A DNA stretch of 64,000 nucleotides from Senegalimassilia anaerobia JC110 (GTDB lineage Bacteria > Actinomycetota > Coriobacteriia > Coriobacteriales > Eggerthellaceae), in contig NZ_HE611015.1 in the NCBI RefSeq assembly GCF_000236865.1, positions 471,376-535,375 of the forward strand, read 5' to 3'. Under the pieces are notes generated by a model. The model worked only from the letters and a program-made list of their open reading frames with translations. It did not search any database and had not been told where the DNA came from. How positions within the stretch are numbered: the stretch's first letter is position 1; the number at the start of each line of letters is the position of its first letter. The position numbers and the translations under genes are program-made. Positions 15,422 to 24,943 of the stretch are shown here, in pieces.

Positions 15422-17020
15422 CTAGTTGCCCTGCGGGGCACCCTGGCCTTCGCCGGCGCCTGCGGCCTTATGGCTGCGGCGGCGCGCACGGCGATGCTGA
15501 CCGGGAGCCTGGCCTTCCTGGCCGCCTTCGCGCTGTTTGCGCTGGCCGCCCTGGTCGGGACGAGGGGCCTGAGCCAGGCCCGACGACTTTTGACCCGGAC
15601 GCACGCGGGGCTTGGGACCTTGGCCGTCGGGCTTGCCGCCGCGCTGCGCGTCGGCACCGCCCTTGGGACCTTGGCCGCGCTTGCCCGCCTGCTGGGCGGA
15701 TCCGGATTGCTTGCCACCCTGGTTCTGCTGCTTGGCGTCCTTGCCGCCCTGGCCACGGCGCTTGCTCGGCTGCATGCCGCGACGCTTGGCCTGGCCTTCC
15801 TTGGGCTGCTTGCCGCCCTGCCCCTGCTGCTTGCCGGCGGGCGCTGCGTTTGCGGCTTGGGCGGAATCGGTGCGCGGAGCTTGGTTCTCCCCGGTCTGAG
15901 CGGCACCGCCCGACACCTTGGTGGAGCGGCGGCGACGTGGCTTGCGCGCGGGCTGCGATTCGGCGGCCTTCTGCTCTGCGCGCTCGCCCTTGCCGCGGCC
16001 GCGCCTGCTGGAGCGACCGGGCTTGGCCTCGCCGGCGCCGTCGGCCTTCTTGCCGCCCGGGACGTGACGCACGCCAGCGCGGTCGGCAAGCTTGTCCTTG
16101 CCCGACAGCTGCGGCGTGGCCAGCGCTGCGGCGGCGCCGAAGGCATCGCCGGGCTGTTCGCTCAAAGCACGTTCCCAAGCCTCGCACCCCACGCACTTCG
16201 GACGTGCGCCCTCCTCGGGTGCATCGAAGTCGGCAAGCGGGACGCGCACGGGCTTCTCGCCCTCGATGCGCAGCGACACCACTTCGCGCGGAACATCCAG
16301 GTCCACTACCTTCGCCACGCCATCAGGCGTTTCCACCTGGGCGTTCTTCTTCGGCGCACGGCTTTTGAAATCCTTATAGGCATCATATTCGTAGCGAAGA
16401 CAGCACATGAGCCTGCCGCATACGCCCGAGATCTTCTGCGGATTCAGCGACAGGTCCTGCTCCTTGGCCATGCGGATGGACACCGGGCAGAACTCGCCGC
16501 CGAGGCGCTTGCAGCACAGCTCCTGGCCGCAATGGCCCAGGCCGCCCACCATACGCGCCTCGTCGCGGACGCCGATCTGGCGCATGTCGACGCGCACATG
16601 CAGGCGCGATGAAAGCGTGCGCACCAGCTCACGGAAGTCGACGCGGTTCTCGGATTCGAAGTAGAACACGGCCTTGTCACCGTCGAACAGGTACTCCACC
16701 GAAACCGGGCGCATCTCCTCGGAGGCCTTCGCGGCAAGCTCCTTGAACACGGGGAGCGCCTCAGCGGCGCGGGCCTCGAGCTCGGCCTGCTTGGCGCGAT
16801 CTTCGTCATCAGCCACGCGCAAGACGGGCTTCAAAGGGGTTTTCAGCTTCTTGACCTGGTCGGGCGTTGCCTCGAACGCAGGCTCGCCCATATGGCCGAA
16901 CTCGGTTCCCCGGGCGGTTTGGACCACGACGTCGCATCCGGCGTGCAGTTCCAGCTCGCCCGCATCGAACCACAGCGTTTTAGGGTTGTAGGGCAGGTTG
17001 ACAGGCGCTATGCGGACCAT
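15422..17020 (-). CDS. ricT: RicT/YaaT-like PSP1 domain protein with long basic C-terminal tail
   Basis: A 532-residue protein. The ATG at 17020 follows AAGGAG; an upstream in-frame start at 17122 lies inside holB and is unlikely. The N-terminal 300 residues form the PSP1 domain with cysteine clusters GHCGQELCCKRLGGEFC and SGVCGRLMCCLRYEYD, the Fe-S ligands known in RicT. In Bacillus subtilis RicT works with RicA and RicF in mRNA maturation and biofilm/competence control. From about residue 330 a 200-residue low-complexity tail of Lys, Gly, Gln, Arg and Pro follows, probably RNA-binding. The order tmk-holB-ricT matches the Firmicutes arrangement. Confidence 0.88.
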   Translation of the reverse strand: MVRIAPVNLPYNPKTLWFDAGELELHAGCDVVVQTARGTEFGHMGEPAFEATPDQVKKLKTPLKPVLRVADDEDRAKQAELEARAAEALPVFKELAAKASEEMRPVSVEYLFDGDKAVFYFESENRVDFRELVRTLSSRLHVRVDMRQIGVRDEARMVGGLGHCGQELCCKRLGGEFCPVSIRMAKEQDLSLNPQKISGVCGRLMCCLRYEYDAYKDFKSRAPKKNAQVETPDGVAKVVDLDVPREVVSLRIEGEKPVRVPLADFDAPEEGARPKCVGCEAWERALSEQPGDAFGAAAALATPQLSGKDKLADRAGVRHVPGGKKADGAGEAKPGRSSRRGRGKGERAEQKAAESQPARKPRRRRSTKVSGGAAQTGENQAPRTDSAQAANAAPAGKQQGQGGKQPKEGQAKRRGMQPSKRRGQGGKDAKQQNQGGKQSGSAQQAGKRGQGPKGGADAQRGGKPDGQGPKPRVRPGQKSSGLAQAPRPDQGGQRKQREGGQEGQAPGQHRRARRRSHKAAGAGEGQGAPQGN

Positions 17021-17034
17021 GGCGCTCCTTCTTT

Positions 17035-18210
17035 CTATCTGGCATACGCCCGCGGCGCCGCATTGGGCAGCGCACGGCCGTACAGTATGTCGCGAACCTC
17101 GAGCAGCATCGCGTCGATGCACGTCTCAGGAGATACATTATAAGAGATGGCGACGTCGCAGCGGCGCACGGCCGCGATAGCAGCGGCGGCACGCGCGGCG
17201 TCGGTACGCGCCGCGGCTTCCTCGATGGAGGGCCTGACGTCGGCGTTGACCACTTGATCGGACGCGCCCGCGGCCTGGACCATGATGTCGCGCAGCCACG
17301 AGCGGGTGATGCCGGTGAGCTGGCGCAGCGACTCGGCGGTCTTGGCCGTGAGCTGGCGCTTGTTGCGCGCCTCGATCTGACGGATGGCCGACTTCGCCAG
17401 GAAGTCGGCATTCTCGGCGAGCTCGGCCTCCTGCTCGGCGCGCACGGTGTCGAGCGGAAGCTTCACGCGCACCACCAAGTCGGCGGCGAACCCGATGACG
17501 TCCCAATCGTCGGCGCGGCGCAGGCATGCCAGCACCTCGAGCACCCGGGCGCGGAACTCCAAGCGCTCGTTGGACTTCAGGAACTCCACCGCGCGGGTGA
17601 TGGAGCCATCGCAGGCTTGCAGCGCCACGCGCGCCTGCTCGAGGCTTGCGCCCGAGTTCTGCACCACGATGCCCGCCGCCTCGGAAACCGGGATAGTGCG
17701 GAACGGCACCACCTGGCAGCGCGAGACGATGGTGGGCAGCACGCTTTCGCGGGTGCGCGCGAGCAGGATGAGCACCACATCGGCGGGCGGCTCCTCGAGC
17801 GTTTTCAGGAACGCGTTGGCCGCCTGCACGCCGAGCAGGTCCACTCGATCGAGGATGTAGACCTTGCGATCTGCCTGGATGGGCGCCAAGGCCGTGTCGG
17901 CCACGATGCCGCGCACCTGCTCGACCAGATAGCCGGCAGCGCCCTCGGGCTCGAACATGCGCACATCCGGGTGCTTCTTGCGCATGATGCGCCCGCAGGT
18001 GTCGCAAGCGCCGCAATTGCCGCCGCGTGGGCCCTTGGGGCCTTTCGGGCACAGGATGCCCTGAGCGAAGGCGAGCGCCGCAAGCGTCTTGTTCGAGCCT
18101 GCCGGCCCGCAGAACAGGTACGCGTGGCTGACGCGCCCCGATGCCACGGTGGCGCGCAAGAACTCGCGCACCTGCGGCTGGCCCAAGATGTTCTCGAATG
18201 CGTCTGCCAT
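17035..18210 (-). CDS. holB: DNA polymerase III subunit delta'
   Basis: A 391-residue clamp-loader subunit. The P-loop-like FCGPAGSNKT (about 33-42) is followed by a zinc module (CGACDTCGRIMRKKHPD), VYILDRVDLLGVQAANAFLKTLEEPP and the sensor IVSRCQ. These are typical of delta'. With dnaX at the far right edge, it belongs to the complex that loads the sliding clamp. It starts 5 bases after the tmk stop; the AAGGAG site is inside the end of tmk with an unusually long spacing. Confidence 0.9.
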   Translation of the reverse strand: MADAFENILGQPQVREFLRATVASGRVSHAYLFCGPAGSNKTLAALAFAQGILCPKGPKGPRGGNCGACDTCGRIMRKKHPDVRMFEPEGAAGYLVEQVRGIVADTALAPIQADRKVYILDRVDLLGVQAANAFLKTLEEPPADVVLILLARTRESVLPTIVSRCQVVPFRTIPVSEAAGIVVQNSGASLEQARVALQACDGSITRAVEFLKSNERLEFRARVLEVLACLRRADDWDVIGFAADLVVRVKLPLDTVRAEQEAELAENADFLAKSAIRQIEARNKRQLTAKTAESLRQLTGITRSWLRDIMVQAAGASDQVVNADVRPSIEEAAARTDAARAAAAIAAVRRCDVAISYNVSPETCIDAMLLEVRDILYGRALPNAAPRAYAR

Positions 18211-18215
18211 AAGCG

Positions 18216-19115
18216 CTACTGCTGCTCCTTGCCCGAACGCTCCGCGCGAGGCGCCGATGCGGAATCCTCACGGTAATCCACGCGCCCCTCGTGGGTGCGG
18301 TGCACGTCGAGGCGCTCGAAGTAGGCCTCGTTGGCGCGCACGAAATCGCCCATCCACGGGAACAGGTCCGCCAGCTGGGCGAACACCTGCACGGCCGTAT
18401 GCGATTTGCGCCCGTTCGAGCGCACCAGGCGCACGCGGCGCGGGTTCTTTTCCGCAATCTCCAAAAACGCCGCGTTCACGCGGGCATGAAAATCCTCGCC
18501 GGCTCGCTCCATGCGATCGGCCCCGGCGCGGCGCGTGGCGCGCTCCAGGCCCTCGGCGGCGCTGTCGGCCACCAGCAAGATGGTGCGATCGGGCACGATG
18601 CCCTGGCACGCAAAGGCATTCGCCGCTTCCACGAACGCCCGGTCGAGCCCGCGCCCGTAGCCTTGGTAGGCAACGGTGGAATCGGTGAAGCGGTCGCACA
18701 GGACCACGGCCCCGCGCTCAAGCGCCGGGGCTATGACCTGGCTGACCAGCTGCGCACGGGCCGCCTCGAATATGAGCAGCTCGGAGCCATCGCATATGTT
18801 GGAGTTCGCCGGATTCAACACCACGCCGCGCAGCTGCTCGCCCACCTCGGTGCCGCCGGGCTCGCGAAGGCACACGACTTCACGGCCCATAGCCGAAAGG
18901 GCGTTGGCCAAAAAGCGGATATGGGTGGTCTTGCCGGCGCCGTCGCCGCCCTCGAACGTGACGAACACGCCGCGCTCGGGCGCCTGCTCTGCGGAAAGCC
19001 CCTGATCGGGGGATTTCGTGGGAGCAGCCGGGTGCACCGGGGCGCCCGAAGCTGGACGGCCCTCGCGCATCATCGGCACCTCGCTCACGATGCCCGTGTT
19101 GCGGATATCGGCCAC
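18216..19115 (-). CDS. tmk: Thymidylate kinase
   Basis: A 299-residue dTMP kinase with P-loop FEGGDGAGKTTH (about 53-64), REPGGTEVGEQLR, and the DRFTDSTVAYQGYGRGLD motif. It phosphorylates dTMP made by ThyX (encoded at 27.3 kb). The protein has about 48 extra N-terminal residues of low conservation if the GTG at 19115 is used. The ATG pair near residue 15 is an alternative, so the true start is uncertain. The C-terminus is also extended. The gene follows malic enzyme by 4 bases and precedes holB by 5. Confidence 0.9.
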   Translation of the reverse strand: MADIRNTGIVSEVPMMREGRPASGAPVHPAAPTKSPDQGLSAEQAPERGVFVTFEGGDGAGKTTHIRFLANALSAMGREVVCLREPGGTEVGEQLRGVVLNPANSNICDGSELLIFEAARAQLVSQVIAPALERGAVVLCDRFTDSTVAYQGYGRGLDRAFVEAANAFACQGIVPDRTILLVADSAAEGLERATRRAGADRMERAGEDFHARVNAAFLEIAEKNPRRVRLVRSNGRKSHTAVQVFAQLADLFPWMGDFVRANEAYFERLDVHRTHEGRVDYREDSASAPRAERSGKEQQ

Positions 19116-19119
19116 GTTG

Positions 19120-20274
19120 CTATCCCTGCACGGCGCCGGCCACGGCGGCAGCCACGGCTTCCACGGCGCGCGGGTCGAACGGCTCGGGCATGATGAAGTC
19201 CTCGCTCAGCTCATCGTCGGAGACGAGCGCGGCGAGCGCCTCGGCGGCGGCCAGCTTCATCTGCTCCGTGATACGCGTGGCGCGCGACTCCAGGGCGCCC
19301 TTGAAGATGCCCGGGAACGCCACCACATTGTTGATCTGGTTCGGGAAGTCCGAGCGGCCGGTGCCCACCACGCGGGCGCCGGCGGCGCGGGCCACGTCCG
19401 GGAAGATCTCGGGCGTGGGGTTGGCCATGGCGAACAGGATGGCGTCGGAGTTCATGGACTTCACCATGTCGGCGGACACGATGCCCGGGGCGGAGACGCC
19501 CACAAAGATGTCGGCGCCGCGCATGGCGTCGGCCAACGTACCCTCCTCATCGTTAAGGTTGGTGGTGGCGAGCATGGCGCGCTGAACCTCGTTGATGCCC
19601 TCGGAGCGCGAGTTGATGATGCCGCACTTATCGCACAGGATAAGGTTCCTGAAGCCGTAGTTGAGCAACAGCTTGGCGATGGCGATGCCCGCCGAGCCGG
19701 CGCCGTTGACCACCACGCGGCACGATTCCTTCTGCTTGCCCGTCAGGCGAAGCGCGTTGATGACGCCGGAAAGCACCACAATGGCGGTGCCGTGCTGGTC
19801 GTCATGGAACACGGGGATGTCGAGCTCGTCGATCAGACGGCGCTCGATCTCGAAGCAGCGCGGCGCGGAGATATCCTCGAGGTTGATGCCGCCGAAGCTG
19901 GGGGCGAGGCGTTTGACGGTCTCGACGATCTCGTCGACGTCCTGGGTATCAAGGCACAGCGGGACGGCGTTCACGCCGCCGAAGGTCTTGAACAGCGCGC
20001 ACTTGCCCTCCATAACGGGCATGGCCGCGGCAGGGCCGATGTTGCCCAGGCCGAGCACGGCCGAGCCATCGGAGACGACGGCCACGGTGTTGGCCTTCAT
20101 GGTGTACTTGTACGCATCGGAAGGATTCTCGGCGATCTTGCGGCACGGCTCGGCGACGCCGGGGGTGTAGGCCAGCGCCAGGTCCTCGCGCGTTTCGATC
20201 CTCATCTTCGGGACGGTTTCCAGCTTGCCCTGCCACTGCTCATGCAAACGCAACGATTCCTGCGCGATATCCAT
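19120..20274 (-). CDS. NAD(P)-dependent malic enzyme
   Basis: A 384-residue short bacterial malic enzyme that decarboxylates malate to pyruvate. Diagnostic stretches are LALAYTPGVAEPCRKI, KANTVAVVSDGSAVLGLGNIGP, GGINLEDISAPRCFEIE, PVFHDDQHGTAIV and the nucleotide motif VVNGAGSAGIAIAK. The acyltransferase-like C-terminal domain of long MaeB is absent. It is divergent from the fumarase genes, so malate made by fumarase can be passed on to pyruvate. A TATAAT box lies upstream at 20369-20374 on the minus strand. Confidence 0.92.
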   Translation of the reverse strand: MDIAQESLRLHEQWQGKLETVPKMRIETREDLALAYTPGVAEPCRKIAENPSDAYKYTMKANTVAVVSDGSAVLGLGNIGPAAAMPVMEGKCALFKTFGGVNAVPLCLDTQDVDEIVETVKRLAPSFGGINLEDISAPRCFEIERRLIDELDIPVFHDDQHGTAIVVLSGVINALRLTGKQKESCRVVVNGAGSAGIAIAKLLLNYGFRNLILCDKCGIINSRSEGINEVQRAMLATTNLNDEEGTLADAMRGADIFVGVSAPGIVSADMVKSMNSDAILFAMANPTPEIFPDVARAAGARVVGTGRSDFPNQINNVVAFPGIFKGALESRATRITEQMKLAAAEALAALVSDDELSEDFIMPEPFDPRAVEAVAAAVAGAVQG

Positions 20275-20777
20275 GCTGCTCCATGCACCTTTCCCTATGC
20301 ACGGCGCCGGCGGCGCCGCTTAGCGTGAGCGTTCCCGCTTCCTTGCGAAAACGTATGTCCAACTAGGGATTATACCCCTTGACCCTTGCCGCCCGCCCAC
20401 CGCGCGCACTCTCCCCGAAAAACGCCCATGAGGTGTGTTTCGCCCGATGAGCTGGGGGCGTGCAAAGATTAGGCAAGCGAATACGGAAAGAGGGCAGCCA
20501 AGCCTTCAGGCCGCGTCATCGGCGCAAGGCCCGATGCGCGGCAGGCCATTTGCAACACGCGATACGCCTGGCAAAAGCAACGACGGAGGAGAACGAAAAC
20601 GCAAAGCGATACGCGGCGGGCTTCACACTCGTTCACGGCGATACGGGCGCACGCCCCCCTTCACAGCAAGCAATCACGCGAAAACCCCCGCCCCGCTCCC
20701 CGGATTGCGTGGAATTCCCGCACCGGGCCATCGCATAGCGCACAATAGGGGCACGCATCATAAGGGAAAGGAACAAC
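20275..20777. other. Divergent regulatory region between malic enzyme and fumarase genes
   Basis: No gene is recognised in these 500 bases. A perfect TATAAT (minus strand, 20369-20374) probably belongs to the malic enzyme promoter, though no -35 of good quality lies 16-18 bases away. A GGCGCC-GGC-GGCGCC hairpin lies in its leader at about 20302-20316. The fumarase promoter could not be placed. Confidence 0.4.
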
Positions 20778-21671
20778 GTGGAAGACGAGAACATGCCCGC
20801 GGCCCAGCCAGGCGCGCTCACCGCCGACGCCGTGGCCGACGCCGTGTACCGCGCCGTGCGCCGCTGCGCCACGCACCTGCGCCCCGACGTGCTTGCCGCT
20901 ATGCAGGCAGCCCGCAAAGACGAGACGCAGCCGCGTGCGCAGTCCGTACTGGACTGCCTGTTGGAAAACGCCCGCATCGGGCAGGAGGACGGCGTGCCCA
21001 TCTGCCAGGACACCGGCACCTGCTGGGTGCGCCTGGAGGTCGGCGAGGAGCTGCTCATCCCCGGCAACATCCTCTCGGGCGTCAACGACGCCGTGGCGCG
21101 CGCTTACACCGACGGCCGCCTGCGCATGAGCGTCGTGGCCGACGCGCTGCTCGACCGCACCAACACCGGCGACAACACGCCGGCCTTCGCGGAAATCGCC
21201 CTGCGCCCCGGCCGAGGAGCCACGCTGCACGTGCTGCTCAAAGGCGGCGGCTCGGACAACGCAAGCCGCGTGGTCATGCTCGCGCCCGGCGCCGGCTGGG
21301 AGGGCGTGAAGAAGGTCGTGCTCGACTGCGTGCGCGAGAAGGCCGCCAACGCCTGCCCGCCGCTCATCGTGGGCGTGGGCGTGGGCGCCACGTTCGACAA
21401 GGTAGCGGGCCTGGCCAAGCACGCGCTGCTGCGCGAGGTGGGAGCCCCCGCCGCAAGCCCGCGGGCCGCCGAGCGCGAGGCCGAGCTGCTTTCCGCCATC
21501 AACGCCACGGGCATCGGCCCGGCGGCCCTCGGCGGCGGCGCGACCGCCCTTGCCGTGCACCTGGAAACCGCGCCGTGCCATATCGCCGCGCTGCCCGTGG
21601 CGGTGAACATGGGCTGCTCAGCCATGCGCAGCGCATCCATCGAGCTGATCGATTGGGGTGAGGGGAAATGA
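20778..21671 (+). CDS. Class I fumarate hydratase, alpha subunit
   Basis: A 297-residue iron-sulfur hydro-lyase subunit. The GTG at 20778 follows AAAGGAAC. Family marks are VPICQDTGTCWVRLEVG with the cluster cysteine, LLDRTNTGDNTPAF, LKGGGSDNASR and VGATFDKVAGLAKHALLR, then NMGCSAMR near the end. It forms a heteromer with the product of the next gene, whose start overlaps by 4 bases (ATGA). The enzyme interconverts fumarate and malate. Tartrate dehydratase (TtdAB) is a close relative, so the substrate is likely but not certain. Being oxygen-sensitive, it fits an anaerobe. Confidence 0.9.
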   Translation: MEDENMPAAQPGALTADAVADAVYRAVRRCATHLRPDVLAAMQAARKDETQPRAQSVLDCLLENARIGQEDGVPICQDTGTCWVRLEVGEELLIPGNILSGVNDAVARAYTDGRLRMSVVADALLDRTNTGDNTPAFAEIALRPGRGATLHVLLKGGGSDNASRVVMLAPGAGWEGVKKVVLDCVREKAANACPPLIVGVGVGATFDKVAGLAKHALLREVGAPAASPRAAEREAELLSAINATGIGPAALGGGATALAVHLETAPCHIAALPVAVNMGCSAMRSASIELIDWGEGK

Positions 21672-22222
21672 GCGAACCCGTACGTTTGAACCTGCCGCTG
21701 GACAAATCCCAACTGGCGAATCTGAAAGCCGGCCAGGAAGTGCGCCTGACCGGCCCCTGCTACACCATGCGCGATGCAGGCCATGCCCGTGCGCTCGAGG
21801 CGCTCGAGCATACCGGCGAGCTGCCGTTCGGGCTGGCGGGCCAGACGCTGTTCTACGCCGGCCCCACCCCCGCCGCTGCCGGCCGCCCACTCGGCAGCGT
21901 GGGCCCCACCACGGCAAGCCGCATGGACTTCGCCACGCCCCAGCTTATGCAAGCCGGCATCGCGGCGTGCATCGGCAAGGGCAAGCGCAATCAGGCGGTC
22001 ATCGACGCATGCGTGGAAAACTGCGCCGTGTACTTCGCGGCGGTCGGTGGCATCGCCGCGCTGCTTGCCAAGCACGTCACCGCAAGCGAGACCGTGGCTT
22101 GGGACGACCTGGGCACCGAGGCGCTACGCCGCATCATGCTCGACGACTTCCCTGTCTTCGTGGCCGTCGACACGGCTGGCCGCGACCTCTATCGCGCCAT
22201 CGAGAACGGCGAAGATATCTAG
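21668..22222 (+). CDS. Class I fumarate hydratase, beta subunit
   Basis: A 184-residue C-terminal-type fumarase subunit: LPLDKSQLANLKAGQEVRLT, GPCYTMRDAGH, FYAGPTPA, GPTTASRMDFATPQL and GKGKRNQAVIDAC. These are the swivel-domain motifs that contact substrate. It is translated by coupling to the alpha subunit (4-base overlap). A strong terminator follows 42 bases later. Confidence 0.92.
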   Translation: MSEPVRLNLPLDKSQLANLKAGQEVRLTGPCYTMRDAGHARALEALEHTGELPFGLAGQTLFYAGPTPAAAGRPLGSVGPTTASRMDFATPQLMQAGIAACIGKGKRNQAVIDACVENCAVYFAAVGGIAALLAKHVTASETVAWDDLGTEALRRIMLDDFPVFVAVDTAGRDLYRAIENGEDI

Positions 22223-22264
22223 GCTGGCTTGCCGCCCCCGACATCGCAACCTACATCAGCGCAA

Positions 22265-22300
22265 ATAGGCCCCGGAACGAACCATCGTTCCGGGGCCTAT
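22265..22300. terminator. Bidirectional terminator between fumarase and topA
   Basis: A perfect 16-bp stem (ATAGGCCCCGGAACGA / TCGTTCCGGGGCCTAT) with an ACCA loop separates convergent genes. Confidence 0.82.
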
Positions 22301-22348
22301 CTCGTCATACGCCAGGCTCAGCGGAGCGTCCGCTCCATGCGCGAACCG

Positions 22349-24943
22349 TTATTCTGCCGGCTCCTCGGTTTTCGCCGCAGCAGCCTTCTTCGCAGTCGTC
22401 TTCTTCGCCGCGGGCTTCTTGGCGGCGGCCTTCTTCGCCGGCGCCTTCTTCGCAGCCGCCTTGGCCTCCTTGGCCGCAGCCTTCTTCTCGGCCTCGATCT
22501 CCTTGCCCGGGCAGCTGAAGTTCGGGCACAGCTTCCATGGACCGCGCGTGGTGGTGACGATTACCATGGGCGCGCCACAGTGCTCGCAAACCTCATCGGT
22601 GGCCGTGATGGCGCCGTATTGCGGAAGCGGGTAACCCACACCGCACTCGTCGTAGTTCTCGCAGCGGATGAAGCGCTTCAGGGTACGCGGGTTCTTCTGC
22701 GCGATGAGCTTGGCCTTCTTGCCGGCCTCGGCGCACTTCGGGCACTCGCCCACCACCACGTCGGGTTCCTTGTTCGTCTCGCAGTTCGGGTCGATGCACA
22801 GCGTGCGCGGCTTAGAGCGGAACGCCGTCACCTTCACCTGGGGCATGCCGCACGTCGGGCACGGATCGGGCAGCGCCTCCACCTTGCCCTTCGGCAGCGG
22901 GTAGGTGACGTCGCAATCCGGCCAGCCGGCGCAGCCGATGAACATGCCGCGCGTCTTCTGGGACACGCGGATCTGCAGGTCCTTGCCGCATTTGGGGCAT
23001 TTGCCCACGTAGGCGTCGGCCGCCACGGCGTCTGCCAGGGCGTCTTTGACCTCCTCGGAATGCGGCAGCAGGTTGGCAAGCTGCTCGGAGAGCAGGTTGC
23101 GGCTGTTGGTGACCACCGCGTCTTTGGTGTTGCGGCCCTCGGCGATGTTGTCCATCTCCTCTTCCAGCTCGGCCGTCATCTGCGGATGCGTGATATGCGG
23201 GGCGAACTTATCAAGGGCGTCGCAAACCGCCATACCCAGCTGGCTGGGCTCGATGGGGTCGTTTTGGATGTACTTCACCGTGTACAGGCGCTCGATGATG
23301 CTGTGGCGCGTGGACTTCGTGCCCAGGCCCAGCTTCTCCATCTCCTGGATGAGCTTGCCCTGGCTGTAACGCGCCGGCGGCTCGGTCTGCTTCTTGGTGC
23401 ACTCGGCGCCGTTGAAGGCGATCTGCTGCCCCTCGCTCATGGCGGGCAGCTGCTCGTCCTTCTTCATGCCGTACGGGTAGATGGCGCGATAGCCCGGCGT
23501 CACCAGCACGTCGCCCTTTGCCGCGAAATGCTCGCCGCCCACTTCGAGCGTGACCTTCGTGCCCTCGACTACGGCCGCATCCGACAGCGTTGCCAGGAAT
23601 CGGCGTGCGATGAGGTTATACAGCTTGTAATCGGCCGGTGCCAGGTCGTCGGGCGTGGCCTTGGCCGTGGGATAGATAGGCGGATGGTCGGTGGTCTCCT
23701 TCTTGCCGCGCGTGGCATGCAACTCGCCAGCGGAGAGCAGCTGCTGGCAATACGGGGCGTACGCCGGGTTGCCCGAGATGGTCTTCACCACTTCGGCCAG
23801 GTCGAGCGAGCTGGGATACACCGTGTTGTCGACACGCGGATAGGAGATATAGCCGTCCATGTACAGGCTTTCGGCGATGCGCATAGTGCGCGCCGGCGAA
23901 AGGCCCTCCGCCGATGCCGCGGCCATGAGGCTGGTTGTGTTGAACGGCACGGGCGGTTGCTGCTTGCGCGTGCGCTTCTCCACCGCCGCCACCGTGGCGC
24001 TTGCCGCGCCGGCCACAGCGGCCATGGCCGCTTTCGCCGCCGCCTCGTCCTTGAAGCGGGCCGTGGAGTGCGGCGCCGTGAAGGCAAGCTCGCCGTCACC
24101 GGCGGTCGGGCCGGCAGCGGCGCCGGCGTCGAAGGCGCCCTTGATCACCCAGTAGTCCTCGGGGATGAACGCCAAGCGCTCGCGCTCGCGCGCCACGATC
24201 AGCGCCAGCGTGGGCGTCTGCACACGACCGGAGCTGCGTACGTTGCCGTAGCCGGCGAATTTGACCAGCGTGAGGTAGCGCGTGAGCACCGCACCCCAGA
24301 TCAGGTCGATGTCCTGACGGGATGCACCGGCCGAGGCCAGATTCGTGTCTAGCTCCACCAGGTTGGAGAACGCGTGCGTGATCTCCTCTTTCGTGAAGGC
24401 GCTGTAACGCGCACGGGAAACCGGCGCCGTGGGATTGACCTCCTGGATGCACGACAGCGCATCCGAGCCAATCAGCTCGCCCTCACGGTCGAAGTCGGTC
24501 GCGATGACGATGGAGTCCGCCTTCTTCGCCAGGTTCTTCAGGCTGCGGATGATCTCCTTCTCCTTCGGGAGCTTCTCGATAGGCGCGTAGATTAGATACG
24601 GCAAGGCGCCCATCTTCCACGCCTTCAGCTCAACGCCATCCTCGATAAAGGGCTTCTTCTTTTTGAACGGCGGGCGCGCCAAACTTGCGGGCAGCTGCGC
24701 CGGAATGGCCTCGCCCTGCGCAGTGACGCCACGCCAACCGCCGCGCTTCTTATATATAAGAGTAGGCGTGAAATCGGGCTCTAAGATATGACCGCGCAGG
24801 CCGATGGTCACCCATTCCTCGCCGTCCACTTCGAACCGGTACACCGGCGTGGAATACACCTTGTCGGCCTTAGGCTTTTTCACACCCAGCAACGCCGCGA
24901 TCTTCGTCGCCGCGTCGTTCTTCTCGGTCACCACCAGCTTCAT
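22349..24943 (-). CDS. topA: DNA topoisomerase I, archaeal-like type IA
   Basis: An 864-residue type IA topoisomerase starting behind AGGAGG. The toprim domain begins MKLVVTEKNDAATKIAALLG and has the acidic triad TDFDREGELIG (about 148-158). GRVQTPTLALIV and the active-site region DGYISYPRVDNTVYP resemble archaeal TopA and topoisomerase III more than the E. coli type (GRVQS, TYMRTD). The C-terminus has four C4 zinc fingers (starting CPKCGKDLQ, CPTCGMPQ, CPKCAEAG, CEHCGAP) and a Lys/Ala-rich tail of about 50 residues like those of mycobacterial topoisomerase I or histone H1. It relaxes negative supercoils; the tail should hold DNA. Confidence 0.93.
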   Translation of the reverse strand: MKLVVTEKNDAATKIAALLGVKKPKADKVYSTPVYRFEVDGEEWVTIGLRGHILEPDFTPTLIYKKRGGWRGVTAQGEAIPAQLPASLARPPFKKKKPFIEDGVELKAWKMGALPYLIYAPIEKLPKEKEIIRSLKNLAKKADSIVIATDFDREGELIGSDALSCIQEVNPTAPVSRARYSAFTKEEITHAFSNLVELDTNLASAGASRQDIDLIWGAVLTRYLTLVKFAGYGNVRSSGRVQTPTLALIVARERERLAFIPEDYWVIKGAFDAGAAAGPTAGDGELAFTAPHSTARFKDEAAAKAAMAAVAGAASATVAAVEKRTRKQQPPVPFNTTSLMAAASAEGLSPARTMRIAESLYMDGYISYPRVDNTVYPSSLDLAEVVKTISGNPAYAPYCQQLLSAGELHATRGKKETTDHPPIYPTAKATPDDLAPADYKLYNLIARRFLATLSDAAVVEGTKVTLEVGGEHFAAKGDVLVTPGYRAIYPYGMKKDEQLPAMSEGQQIAFNGAECTKKQTEPPARYSQGKLIQEMEKLGLGTKSTRHSIIERLYTVKYIQNDPIEPSQLGMAVCDALDKFAPHITHPQMTAELEEEMDNIAEGRNTKDAVVTNSRNLLSEQLANLLPHSEEVKDALADAVAADAYVGKCPKCGKDLQIRVSQKTRGMFIGCAGWPDCDVTYPLPKGKVEALPDPCPTCGMPQVKVTAFRSKPRTLCIDPNCETNKEPDVVVGECPKCAEAGKKAKLIAQKNPRTLKRFIRCENYDECGVGYPLPQYGAITATDEVCEHCGAPMVIVTTTRGPWKLCPNFSCPGKEIEAEKKAAAKEAKAAAKKAPAKKAAAKKPAAKKTTAKKAAAAKTEEPAE

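Noticed and set aside
15422..16050. Repeat-like low-complexity DNA suggesting a mobile or CRISPR-like array
   Set aside because: It encodes the Lys/Gly/Gln-rich tail of RicT; units are irregular and in frame.
22229..24352. 707-codon plus-strand open frame
   Set aside because: Antisense to topA; no domain and no ribosome site.
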